This document shows, piece after piece, positions 45,001-56,308 of a stretch of DNA of 64,000 nucleotides; position 1 is the stretch's first letter, and each line of letters starts with the position of its first letter. This DNA comes from Tricholoma matsutake. Taxonomy: Eukaryota; Basidiomycota; Agaricomycetes; Agaricales; Tricholomataceae. The stretch lies in the NCBI GenBank assembly GCA_026075535.2, contig AP026540.1:8432001-8496000 (forward strand), in the 5' to 3' direction. The position numbers and the translations under genes were made by a program. Below the pieces are notes generated by a model. The model made no database searches. It was not told where the DNA came from and saw only the letters and a program-made list of their open reading frames with translations.

Positions 45001-48000
45001 TGTTTTCTTGGGAACTACTAGCATCGGAGCTGCTTGCTCCACACGGGCAGGGCGCCACCAGCCTGCCTTGCAGTACTTGGATATTTTCTCAGCGAGGGGT
45101 TTCCTCATGGAGTCCGCACATTTGGGAAGATAGTAGTTATACTTCTTCTTCTCATCCACCAGTGGGATATGGTGGTTTATCTCCCTTAAAGGGGGTAGTT
45201 TGTCAGGTACTCCATTAAGGATGTCCTGACAAGATTGTTTCCACTCCTCATGGAGGTGTGGAAGGTCCTTCTTTGAAAGAGGTCCTTTACTTTTAGCTTT
45301 ATCAGCCAGATCTTCACAAATTGCAAAGAGTACGTTGTTCAGGTCATCGACCTGATCTGGTGGAAGTACTGCAGGGATAGAGGGATCGAACCCGGGAGGT
45401 TCGAAATTGGGTCCATCGGGAAATCTATCCCAAGTGAATTCCTGGATGATCTCTTCCAGATTGTCCTCTTCGTCGCTCAGGGGTCCCTCTTCAGGTCCCA
45501 AAAGGACGGGGTCTGAAAGTTTCAGCTTCGATGGACAATGTTTGTCAACATCGTCTATTTCTTCCATTTCAACATTCCTACGTCTCACAGATGGAGGTTG
45601 CACTTTTGTAGAACTTGGACCAGGCTTGTCCGGGTCTTTTTTCTTTCACATGGCCGGGTGGCCATGGTCGAGTCACTCATCCTTGGGAGGTTGAGGATGC
45701 ATAGCATGCTGCCAGGCTTGCTTGAAAGTGTTAGGGCCCTCGATGATGGTATCGAGGTGTTTGCCCTTGACGCGTACTTTGTCACGTTCAAAGTCTAATA
45801 CTATACTGTGTTTTCTCATGAACACGGTGCCCAGAATGGCGTCATACCTATCGATGTTAACAACATTGAAGTAGTGGGTGTTTTTGATTTCACCAATTTC
45901 AAAATCGGTGAATAGTCTGAAGTTGATCTTCGAATGGCTTCCAACAGTGCCCAATTGCAATGGCACCGGTTCTTCCAATTCATGGGCTTTAAGGTTCACC
46001 AACATGGCGAACTCAGGTGAGATTGAATCAGACGTGCAGCCTGAATCAAGGAGGATGAAAGCTTCAAGTTCATGAAGCCTCATTTTTGCCACAAAGCAAC
46101 GGTTGTCCTTCTCTGAGCAAGGAGGACGGGTTATTTTCTTTGAGGATTTCCTCAAAGTGGTCGCGCCTCTAAAGCGCGGTTTGTTTTTGAAAAGGTTGTC
46201 CATCATGACGCCTAATCTTTCAGAAAAGGAAATCTCCATCCCGTCCTCAGAGTCTTCCTCTGAGTCGGATACCGATTGGGTGGATGGGCAACTATTGGAG
46301 TCATACTCCGAAAGGATTTCTCGGATTGCACCAAAGTGCTCTGATCCAGAATATTCACTGGGGTTATCTCCAGTGTCAGATTCCAAGTTGTACAGTTCAC
46401 CTTCTGAACTGTACTGAGAACTGTTAGGGTTCATGTCTGACAATGCAGACCCATACTCAGAGGGAGTGTTGTCCTCTGAGTCACTGTATGCTGCGGCAAG
46501 TCGTTCACTCATCGCAGAGTGCAAATCCGAGTCCCTGGTAGGACTCGAGTGGTGATCACTGCTCGGTTGAGCACGGGATGTCTGGAGATCAGTCGTAGAG
46601 CCTGATCCTTCCTGAGCAGCATACATCTTATCCGATGGTTTTGGCTGTCCGTATTTAGGGCAGCCCTTATCTGTGGAGTAGTGTGGACCTCCACAGCTGT
46701 AACAAGTCGGGGTCTTCTTGTCATCAGACCTTTTGTCTGATTTGGATCCAGAATGTCTGGATAGTTTTCCTCCAGACGAGCGATGTCAAGTATCACAATG
46801 ATCTTTGTTACAGCGATCACTATCGCCGTGACTTCGAACTTCCTTGGCAGGATACTTCGAACCCGGATATTTAGAGTTGTCACGATAGTTCTTATCGTGT
46901 TTTTGGGAACAATCCCAGGATCGTTCATGAGACTGTTCAGGTGAAGGGTCTTTTGTTTTAGAACTTTTAGTCGAAGAGGATGCACTCTTCGACTTGGTGG
47001 AATCCATTATATGCTTCTTTTCATTGAAGCGTTTTCTCATTTTACCTATTTCCTCCGCCTGGCAGGCAAAGTGTAGAATATCTTGCACTGAGCTTGTCTC
47101 AGCGGAGCATCCTTTGTCCAGTACAAAGGAGATGATGCTTGTGGGCAACCCGGTCACTAATTGCATTTTGAACATAAAAGGATCGGGCGCCTGTATCATC
47201 CTGGTAGCATATCGCTCCAGTTTGTGGTAATAGCCCATAACGCCTTCTTTGGCGTTATATTCGACATGCCAGAATTTATCGGTCGCGTCATGCATCGCAT
47301 TTTCATGCACAAACCGGTCGTATAGGCTGGTGATGACTTCTTTGAAAGTCCAGATTGAGCATGGGCGGTATGCACCATCAATGCTATCCTCAAACCAAGT
47401 GAGGGCGGTGTTCTCAAGGAACATCGCTGTATATTCAATACGGTCTGAGTCCAGCTCAGGGCCGCATATCTTGTTCACCTTCAACCACCGAAGAAGGGTG
47501 TTTAGCCATCTTTCAAAGCTTTCGGTGTCAGGTAATCCACCATACTTTGATGGATTGGGAACACGGGGCCCATTCTTGCCTCCAGTGGTAGGAATTTCTG
47601 TCAAGACAGAGACCTTGTTGTTGATCTGTCTATGTATCTTGGTATGGATGTCCCTCAAATATTTTGAGGGATGGCAAGAGCCTTTTTCTCGATAAGAATC
47701 GGGATGGGAAGATGTAGACCAGTAAGGGCTATTTGGCTCTCGTTGAGTACCAGAATGTCCAGACGGCGTACGTCTGGAAGAATTGTGAGTCCGTGTTTCT
47801 CGTCAATGATCTGATGAGTTTCTGTGGGACACCTCTTCCTCTATCCGGGAAGAACAATTGGTACTGTCGTCACTCGATGTGCTATACGTCGAGTCGCTAT
47901 CATTTCCATCATCATCACCCCCGGATCCATCTCCACCTGGTGGTCCTCCATGGCCTGCGTGACTCTGCGCAGGCCGTCTGGAATTTCCAGAGGGTGGGAT

Positions 48001-49080
48001 GTCCCGCTTCTGATGGCGAGATGAAGTGTCATCCTTATCCCAAGGTTGACCATCTTTGTCGAAGTGGATCCCCTGGTTGGGGATCGAGGTGGGATGTCCA
48101 TCCCGGATATCACCATCGCATATCCTTTGAAGGACGATCCTGTTGTTGTTGATGTAGTGTACCTTCTTCTTAGAAGGTACTTCACGAGATAACTTGGGGT
48201 TTTGTAGACGTGGGGAACCACGTCTATGTGTGGAAGGATCTTCTCGTTCCGCAGGGTTGCTGGAATGAGGTAGGATAGGATTGGGATCTCGTTCCACTGT
48301 GGTGGGATGAGGGATGGTAGGGTTAAATATACTCCTACCGGAAAAGTGTCTGGCGTAACTCAACACCAGATCTTTAAGTTGGTTTTCCAACTTAATAGGT
48401 TCAAAATCTCTTGCATCCATGCAACGGGTAAACATATCCGTCGCGACCTGAGCAAAGTGCTCAGCTCCAAACTCTTTGTCCGATTCATCCTCTCGAGGTT
48501 TCTCGAGGGGCTTTTTCTCATATCATCGGCGCAGCCGATTGTTAGTGTTCATCGGCGTTGCGGGCACTGATGGTGTTAAATCCGGCCACACGGCAGGAAA
48601 TAATCCAGGTGTGTCATACACCTGGTTGTTGTGGGGAAGATCGATACCACTACCAGGGGTAACCTGGCTGCTGTTGGGCTCTGGGGTCAATTCATCCAGA
48701 GGAGAAAGGTTCAGCAAACCAGGAGGAGGTCCTGGGTTAGGTTGAGAGTCTCGTTGACTGTTTTTCGATGAGGAAGATTTTCTGGATTCGGGATCACTGT
48801 CGTCGGTGTCCTCAACGGTGGCCTGTTGATGGTGTAGTCCAAGGGCAGAGGAATTGATGTTTCTTGAAGCGGCTGTATGCACTTCGAGGGTATCCCTAGT
48901 AGGGGAAACGTTGTTTCTCAAGGTGCTTGTATGCACCTCGAGTGGATGGGGTCCAGTTAAATCTCTTGGCATGCGCCAAGGAGAATCCGAGCCTGATGGC
49001 GATGGGTGAGAGTTACCTTGCGTGGCCTGCTTAGGAGCAGGCTTCAGTTTGTTCTTGGTTTTGGCCTTGGTGTAGGCCAT
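42031..49080 (-). pseudogene. element D Gag-Pol polyprotein, single frame with nine TGA codons
   Basis: From ATG 49080 to TAG 42031 the same frame holds for 7050 nt, interrupted only by TGA at 48523, 47803, 46786, 45673, 45646, 44896, 43789, 43288 and 42949 (leftmost base of each). Order: long Ser/Pro/Asp-rich N-terminus; gag domain (LNTLLRWLKVNKICG, FLENTALTWFEDSIDGAY); zinc knuckle CYSCGGPHYSTDKGC; protease FILLDSGCTSDSIS; RT with KIDLSDAYEQVRVAPED and HAYLDDIFVFSD intact; RNase H ITDHQALEFFQTQC then ADALSRYY; integrase zinc part HTLVGHFGPLKT to CDSCEPCIC, MDFIGPFPESNGFD, and STSFHPQMDRITERAN. A chromodomain-like end follows (WYIEEITAHKW to VKWSLGDTTWEP). No frameshift is needed anywhere, so Gag and Pol were one polyprotein. 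Confidence 0.92.
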
Positions 49081-49330
49081 GGTGTCGGTCTTGTTGTACA
49101 GTCTTCAGCAATGGAGAGAAAAGAAAAAATTTTGGTCGTAGCAGTGGGTGAAAAGCAAAGAGTCAAGTGCAAAGAAACTTGATTCAGGTCCTAGCGATGG
49201 ATATGCTTCCGTCGCTGATCGTGTTGAGAATTTTCTCCCTTCGCAGGAGAAGTTCAGGGTCGTGTTGATGACGATTGCTGATGGGGCGATGTCGAGCTTA
49301 ACTCTATATGAGTTTGGGTGTTTAAAAAAC

Positions 49331-49529
49331 TGTTGTGAGTCGGAGGGGGGTCCCTTAAGATCACGCAGGAGCTAAACACGAATAAAGTATATTGTCATGT
49401 GTACTCGAGGTGGTAGTAAAAGGATCACTTATGTAAAATAGAAGGCTGGTCCCTTTATAGGGGCCAGCCAGGTCAATAGCAAAGAAATATAATATATACA
49501 AATGCGGGGTCAAGCCCCGGGTCACCACA
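49331..49529 (-). repeat. 5' LTR of element D
   Basis: 199 bp, plus reading TGTTGTGAGTCGG to GTCACCACA, followed by duplication GGCTG at 49530-49534. Confidence 0.92.
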
Positions 49530-49534
49530 GGCTG

Positions 49535-52500
49535 GGGGTTGCATTGACCTTACCCACTTGGCTGCCTATGTTCGTCTCAACGCGTCTGCTCTTTCCAACC
49601 CTGACTCTCTAACCATTCTTTTAACCTTTCCCGACTTGTCTGCCCCTTTCCAAATCCTTATCAACTCTGGCTCCTCCCACTGCTTCCTTGACTCCTCTTT
49701 TGTGTTGAATAACCAACTCAGCATGGAATCCATTAACCCGATCGGTTTACGACTCTTTGATGGAACTTGCAACTCCACCATAACTCAGATCGTCAAACTT
49801 CCGGTCACCTTCCCTGCCGGTGAAGTATTCAATTTGTCATTTTATGTAACCTTGCTCGACTCTTCCTGTTCCACCATACTTGGTCATAACTGGCTGAAGC
49901 AATACAATCCGTTGATTGACTGGTCTTCAAGCCAACTCGCTTTCCGCTCTGCAGATCATAGAGGTCCAGCACCCCTGACGTCACCTTTGTCCCCGAATCT
50001 TCTGGTAGAAATCCTTGACTCTTCCACACTTTCCAAACCCCCCATTCCTCCTAAGTTTACACCTCCCGACATCTCCTTCATCAACGCTGCTGCTTATGCA
50101 TGTGCTAGCAAACTTCCTGGGGCAATTGACCTTCGCTCCAGAAGGGTTATCCGCCCATTCCGCTAACTCCTCCGACCTTTCTGATATTCCGCCCAAGTAT
50201 CATGAATTTGCTGATGTCTTTAATAAGACTAAAGCAGATACCCTTCCTCCGCATCGGTCTTACGACCTCAAGATAGAGACAGAAGACAATACTCCTCCGC
50301 CTCCGGGCCGCATGTATTCTCTCTCCCCCTCTGAATTAGAAGCCTTATGAGTCTTTATTGATAAAAACGTCTGCTCAGGTTTCATTCGCCCATCTAAGTC
50401 TCCACATGGCACTCCGATTCTCTTCGTCAAGAAAAAGGACAGTAGTCTCCAACTTTGTGTCGACTACCGAGGACTCAATTGTCTTACAAAGAAAGACCGC
50501 TATCCCCTTCCTCTCATTTCCGACCTCCTTGACTCTCCCCAAAAAGCCCGCTTGTTCACCAAGATAGACTTGCGGCACGCTTACCACTTAGTCTGCATTG
50601 CAGATGGTGATGAGTGGAAAACTACTTTCCACACCCGCTATGGATCCTTTGAGTGGTTGGTGGTCCCCTTTGGGCTCACTAATGCACCCACAGCTTTCCA
50701 GCAGTTTATGAATGACATCTTCAGTGACATGCTGGATGTTTGTGTCATCATATACCTCAACAACATCCTAATCTATTCCGACAACAAGTCCCAGCATGGG
50801 GCTCATGTCAAAGAAGTCCTCCGCCGTCTCTGGAAGAATGGACTTTACACCTCTCCACACAAATGTGAGTTCCACAAAGACACTGTTGAATATTTAGGGT
50901 TCATCCTTTCACCAGATGGACTGCGGATGTCCAAAGATAAAGTCAAAACCATGCTTGACTGGCCCGAGCCTAGGAAAGTTAAGGATATTCAATCCTTCTT
51001 AGGCTTTTGCAACTTTTACCGCCGCTTCATTAACAGCTATTCAGACATTGTCATCCCACTCACCCGCTTGATGCGGAAATCTGCACCTTGGGACTTCAAC
51101 AAGAAGTGCCGCGATGCCTTTGAAAGGCTCAAACAAGAATTCACTCATGCACCTGTCTTAACGCAATGGGTACCTGACTCACAGATGGTACTCGAAACAG
51201 ATGCTTCTGACTATGCACTAGTGGCTATCCTTTTGGTTTACACTGCGGATGGAGAAATCCATCCGGTCGCCTTTTATTCCGGCTCCTTCAATCCCGCTGA
51301 ACTAAATTACGACACCCATGATAAGGAACTCTTGGCCATTTTCGAGGCCTTCAAACACTGGCGGCAGTATTTCGAGGGTTCTGCAAACCCGGTTGATGTG
51401 GTCACCGATCACAAAAATCTTGAGTACTTCAGCACTACCAAGTTGCTCACCTGCCACCAGGCCTGTTGGTCTGAGTACCTTTCCCAATTCAATCTCGTCA
51501 TCTGCTTCCGCCCCAGAAAACTAGGGGCCAAGCCAGACGCACTCACCAGACGTTGGGACGTCTACCGCAAAGGGGGAAATAGCAACTTTGCCTCCGTAAA
51601 CCCAACCAACTTCCGACCTGTATTCACACAGGAACAGCTCACCTCTTCCCTCTGCACTGCCTATTTCGCCACACCTGTTCTTCGACAAGCAGTAATCATG
51701 GATGTTGAGAAACTCCACCATGACATCTGCACCTCCCTACCCCTTGACCCTTTATCATCCACACATCTTCTGACACCTGTTGACCCCAACTGGACCATAG
51801 ATGAGGCAGGTCTTCTCCACCACTTCGACCGGATTTATGTTCCAAACATCGCAGATCTTCACCTCAAGGTCCTTCAGTACAAACACAATCACATCCTCTC
51901 TGGCCACTTTGGACAAAACAAAACCCAGCAGCTTGTCCACTGGGAATATGTTTGGCCAAACCTCCACACCTTTGTGCAGGAATTCTGCAAAACCTGTACC
52001 ACTTGCAAATGATCCAAGTCACCTCAACACAAGCCCTATGGGTTTCTAAAGCAACTTCCAGTTCCGGAACGACCTTGGAACTCCATCTCCATGGACTTCA
52101 TTGAACAACTACCCGACTCCGATGGTCACACTGCTATCCTGGTCATCGTTGACTGTCTCACCAAGCAAGGCATCTTCATCCCAACTGTCAATGAGATCAC
52201 AGCCCAAGAACTAGCCAACCTGTTTGTCCTCCACATCTTCTCCAAGCATGGCATTCCATCGCACGTCACTTGCGACTGGGGATCCGAGTTTGTCTCCCAT
52301 TTCTTCCGCTCCCTCGGAAAAGCACTCGACATGCAGATCCACTTCACTTCCGGTTATCACCCGCAAGGTGATGGTCAGACAGAACAACTTAATCAGACCT
52401 TGGAGCAGTACCTCCGGATCTTCTGCAACTATCAGCAGGATGACTGGTCTCACCTCTTACCCTTGGGCAAATTTGCCTACAACAATGCTCCTTCCGCCTC

Positions 52501-53167
52501 TACAGGTGTATCCCCTTTCTTTGCCAACAAAGGCTATCACCTGAACATTTCCATCTGTCCAGAATGCGACTTAGCTTCACAGCGCGCCCGCGAGTTCGTC
52601 GTCGACTTAGACGACCTTCATCAGGAGCTTCGGAAACAACTTGTGGCCGCTCAAGAGCATTATCAAGGTCCTGCGGACAAACATCGGGCACCCGCACCCG
52701 ACTTCAACATTGGTGATTCTGCCTACATCACTGCGGAAAATATCCGCACCACACGTCCTTCCAAGAAACTTTCCAAAAAGCACCATGGCCCCTTTGAAAT
52801 CATTGCCCGCCCAGGCACTCACTCAGTCACCCTGCGGCTCCCAGATCACCTGTGGGCCATTCACCCTGTTTTCCATGTCTCTCAACTAGAGAAACACTCC
52901 CTGAACACAATTCCAAATCGAGTACAACCTCCACCTCCTCCAATCACCATCGACGATGAGCTCGAATATGAGATCACCAAAGTCCTCGACTCCAAAGTCA
53001 ACAACCAATGTTGCTGCAAGATTCTCTACCTCATCCGATGGGAAGGTTACCAGGGAACTGATGAAGAGACCTCCTGGCTACCTGTTATGGAACTTGACCA
53101 CGCCCAAGAACTCCTTGCGGATTTTCACACCCACTACCCGCAGAAACCCAGACCATTACCCGCTTAA
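49535..53167 (+). pseudogene. gypsy C Pol (PR-RT-RH-IN-chromodomain), catalytic Asp residues lost
   Basis: Continues C downstream of D. Protease reads ILINSGSSHCFLDSSF, with Asn for the catalytic Asp. A frameshift near 50120 precedes KYHEFADVFNKTKADTLPPH. RT has VDYRGLNCLTKKDRYPLPLI and the catalytic box IIYLNNILIY, in which both Asp residues are Asn. RNase H has LETDASDYALVAI and TDHKNLEYFSTTKLL. Integrase has GHFGQNKTQQL, CKTCTTCK, SMDFIEQLPDSDGHTA and GYHPQGDGQTEQLN. A C-terminal chromodomain (YEITKVLDSKV to LIRWEGYQGTDEETSWLP) ends the protein. In-frame TGA at 50348-50350 and 52010-52012. All three Asp-to-Asn codons read ..C-AAC, as expected from C-GAC by CpG-to-CpA change. Confidence 0.93.
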
Positions 53168-53247
53168 AGTCTATTCACGTTACTTATTCACTCAGTCTGA
53201 ACTCAGAAACAAAATTCATTGAAAAGTTTTTGGATCTGACTGGATCC

Positions 53248-54230
53248 CTATACTACATCCGCTTCTCCATCTTCATCACCCTCTTCCCCAACTTCACCCT
53301 CATCTCCGCCCTTGTCCTTCTCTTCACCCTTCTCATCTCCACTCTCACTCTCCTCCCCGTCATCCGCCCGCCTTTTCTCCAGATACCTCTGGAAGGCTGC
53401 CCAGTCATCTCCAGACTTGCGGATCCCACGTCTTTCCCGCTGGGACTCTCGCACCACCCACTCCAGCTCTTCATCACCCTCGTCGCTCTCCTCGCCGGCA
53501 CTCTCTTCCTCCACCCACTCGGAGTCCAAGGCATCCCAGATCTCCCCCATCGACTCCCACACCGCATTGGCCACCTCAGTGAATCCCTTCCTTATCACCT
53601 TCATCACCTGTTGCATTACCTCTGGGTTATCCCCGGATGCCCCTGTCGTTCCCGCCGGTTTTGCCGCAGGGGCTTCCTGCCCCTCCCACACTACCTCCTC
53701 ACACTTATGTTTGACATGCGTGCAGTTGTCACACACACATCCCTTCGCACCCATCTTGAAATAAGTGATCTTTTGATATTTGCATCTAGGCCACTTGTCA
53801 GTAAAAAGAGACTGAAAAGGGAAACAAGTATGCACCTTTTGCAAGGCAATGCGGCCTGCACCCGCACTGGACCCTCCGACCCCTCCGACCCCACTCGCGC
53901 CTTTGACTTGGCGACTTTCTTTTTCTTTGGGGACTTGCTCCCCTTGGCCTCATCCTCCAAACCTGCGGCCGCAGCCACCCGCTTCTTCTCCGCTCGTCTT
54001 GCGGCCGATACCTCTTTTTTCCACGCCTCTGCCTGGCGCACCTCCTCAGCCTTTGCAGCCTCCTCTGCTGCCTTCTGCGCCTCCTGCACCTGGCACTCCT
54101 CCTCCCTCGCCGCTTCCTCCAGCTCCTTCATCTCCCATTCCATCTGCTCCTTCATCGCCCGCTCCCTCTGTTCGTGTTGGGCCCTCATTGCAGCCAATTT
54201 GATCTGCACAGATACTGCTGGAGGGGACAT
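53248..54230 (-). pseudogene. antisense Cys-rich coiled-coil ORF of gypsy C
   Basis: Lies between the Pol stop (53167) and the 3' LTR (54368) but is encoded on the opposite strand. From ATG 54230: a long Glu/Ala/Lys coiled coil (QHEQRERAMKEQMEWEMKEL, then EAARE to RRAEKKR), a basic patch SPKKKKVAKSKAR, then PCKRC. A 1-nt frame change or small intron near 53830 leads to DKWPRCKY, then GCVCDNCTHVKHKCEE, giving about eight Cys that could bind zinc. The tail is acidic (ESDEGDEELEW, GDEKGEEKDKGGDEGE) and stops at 53248. The plus-strand frame over the same DNA is Pro/Ser/Leu-rich with no recognisable domain and is judged a shadow. Similar Cys-cluster proteins appear to accompany mushroom gypsy elements, but I know no function. 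Confidence 0.65.
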
Positions 54231-54367
54231 AATTGATAGTTGATGGGAGAAGGAAAGAACATGAAAATTTTTTCAATCAATTACTGCATTCGGAAAATTC
54301 AACCAACTTCCTCATTCAGACTCAAACCCTCATGTGCCTCGTAGGCTCAGCACTAAGGGGGAAATAC

Positions 54368-55074
54368 TGTCAAGAACCATTCCTCGCCTGATTGGAACCC
54401 GCATCCATCCGACCCTTTCCCACACGTTGAACATGACTTTTGCCTATGCCTCCCAATTTTGTTCCCAGCCGCCTTGCACTGCCCACACTGCTGTGCACCA
54501 GGCCGCCTTGTACAGCATCCACGGCTGCCTTTCCAAGGCTGCCGTCTCTATTGCAAATTTGACTACAGATTCCTGTGCGGCTCCCGCTAGATAATTTATC
54601 TACGCAGTCAAGACACTGCCACAGTCTTTGTTCCTGTTCCGCATTATTCCAGACTACAGTATTTAAGCTTAGTTAGTTTCGCCTTGTATTCCTCAGTTCA
54701 TATATTGACATAGACTTGACTTTACCCTGCCAATCTAAAACCTCCTTCTACTCCAACCCCTGTCCTCTAAGAGTCTGAACTCCATTCGACTCAACCTCTA
54801 GTCTCCCTCTGAAGTTCTAGTCTCATCTGAACTTAACCTAAGTCCCTCCATACTCCTCCCCGCATTTACCTGCACTCTCCCGCTCCTACCTCTAAACCCT
54901 CGACTTGAAATTAGGACACCAGACGAGGTGAAGGGAGCAGCTTCTTACAAGCTGAAGCCAAGTCCTTTCTGTTTCCCCTCCCGCAGAATCCGCATCGACC
55001 TGACAATCTCCTGCTATCATCACCCGCAGTGTCCGGTCGGATTCTGAAGCGGCCTCTAGGATCAGTTCTTAACA
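54368..55074 (+). repeat. 3' LTR of gypsy C
   Basis: Preceded by the tract AAGGGGGAAATAC and followed by duplication CTAGC (55075-55079). Differences from the 5' LTR are mostly C/T and G/A, e.g. ACGTCGAAC against ACGTTGAAC. Confidence 0.93.
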
Positions 55075-55079
55075 CTAGC

Positions 55080-56044
55080 TGAAAGACAACAAGAGAACTC
55101 TTTGCATACAGAGATTGTGCAATTATGTACCACTGTAGAATATAACACTGTGTAGAGTGTTCTACAATACCCAGAACCTGTAGAGGAAGCTGGGTGACTA
55201 ATTCATTGATTTATGCAAGATCAGGGCAACAACAAGATCCACCTTGTAGAGTCATAGATATAAATCAGAAACAGTGTCAACACAACTTATTCTAGTCAAA
55301 TGAGCAATGTAGAAGGTGAAAACAATGTTGGCTGATACTCTAACATTCCCAAAACAGAAGTACCACTTTTACTGTCACACTTTTTTTGCAGGTGTTGCCA
55401 GACCCCATAGGTAATGATCGGCATATGCATAAGGTAGCCATAATCCACCAACATCACATGACCAAGTGTGACAATTTTAGGAAAATCAAACTATCGTCTC
55501 TGCACAAACTTATTTTGGTTATATCAGGTGCTGGATAGACTCAAAGAAGGTAGGTGCAGATGGCCTTCAAGGCCTTTTTGAGAATTTAATCCTAAGTGGT
55601 TTTTTCATCATGATTTTCAGCATTGAAGATCAAACATCAAAAAAGAGTATAAGCTTACCTCTGATAGAGTTAAGCTTCACTGAGTCTGACAACACAGAAT
55701 AGGATCAGTATATATAGCAGAGCAAGAGTCTAAGGGTGAGATACAATAGTAAATGGAGGTGAACACATAAGTGGGAGAAAAAAAGGAAGGAATCTGATCT
55801 CAAGCCTGTAAATATATATATGGGGAAAGTGACAGATATGGGAAAGTGACAGATATGCAAATATGAGTATTGGATGAGTAAGCATCAGGATTACACTCTG
55901 AAGAATTCTGTGCCATCTGCAGTCAACCAGTGAAAAGAAATATACATAAGTACCATACAACTGCTTGTCGGGTGCCTCAAAAACCCCATAGGGAAAAGCT
56001 ACCGCTGGCAGGGACATGGTTAAAGTGAACAGTACATGACACCA
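55080..56044. other. non-coding interval
   Basis: CpG-poor and AT-rich with no recognisable gene. A short repeat ACAGATATG(G) occurs near 55830-55860 and a T-rich run near 55380. The minus-strand frame at 55730-56017 is low in complexity and hydrophobic and is not supported as a gene. It probably represents decayed DNA downstream of the chromodomain relic. Confidence 0.45.
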
Positions 56045-56245
56045 TCACCTTGCTCCTGCCAACCAGTCATTGAGTGCCATGTTGTCCACAAGTTCTGAGC
56101 CTGCCAGCCATTCATCTTCTTCTGGGCCATACCCAAGCCATTGAATGAGGTATTGCATTCCTCATCCCCATTTGTGTGCATCAATTATCTTGTCCATGTA
56201 GTATTCTTTTACTCTGTCTTTGGTGATGATCGTGCCAGGTTGAGC
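56045..56245 (-). pseudogene. chromodomain relic of another gypsy Pol
   Basis: The minus strand reads DRVKEYYMDKIIDAHKWG, a TGA, then MQYLIQWLGYGPEEDEWLAG and SELVDNMALNDWLAGAR before a stop. This is the beta-strand and aromatic pattern of a chromodomain (Y, W, W/E-W) at the C-terminus of a chromovirus integrase. Upstream Pol is absent; the gypsy A-family fragment on the plus strand begins 64 bp to the right. It is a different subfamily from A, C and D. Confidence 0.7.
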
Positions 56246-56308
56246 AAGTTCTCATGAAGGGAAAAGGGCGCAGTCATTTTCATTGTATGGCAGGATTTTG
56301 GATGTGTG

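Larger units (their letters stand above)
39144..49529 (-). mobile_element. Ty3/gypsy element D, 10.4 kb, nested in C, with extra ORF
   Basis: LTRs of 199 bp (39144-39342 and 49331-49529), sense TGTGGTGACC to CTCACAACA, are flanked by perfect duplications GGCTG (39139-39143 and 49530-49534). The LTRs differ at seven positions, six of them transitions at CpG-type sites. Sense strand is minus: a polypurine tract, CTAAGGGGGAGGG, lies next to the left (3') LTR. Order along the sense strand: one Gag-Pol frame (49080-42031), a 125 bp gap, then a long additional ORF (41905-39489). Large for a gypsy element because of its long Gag N-terminus and the extra ORF. Confidence 0.95.
36994..55074 (+). mobile_element. 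Ty3/gypsy chromovirus C, split by element D
   Basis: LTRs of 707 bp (36994-37700 and 54368-55074), starting TGTCAAGAACC and ending CAGTTCTTAACA, lie between perfect duplications CTAGC (36989-36993 and 55075-55079). A polypurine tract, AAGGGGGAAATAC, precedes the 3' LTR. Without D the element is about 7.7 kb: gag, then PR-RT-RH-IN-chromodomain, then an antisense ORF. D sits after gag. Several in-frame TGA codons, one frameshift and three catalytic Asp-to-Asn changes make this copy dead. Confidence 0.95.

Noticed and set aside
42031..49080. TGA recoding (selenocysteine or stop readthrough) as explanation for the many TGA codons
   Set aside because: Copy B shows CGA where A has TGA, fungi lack the selenocysteine system, and the catalytic Asp losses share the same CpG signature; mutation explains both.
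53230..54243. 337-codon plus-strand ORF after gypsy C Pol
   Set aside because: It is Ser/Pro/Leu-rich without any domain, and it is the complement of the antisense coiled-coil and Cys-cluster frame, which has far better protein character.
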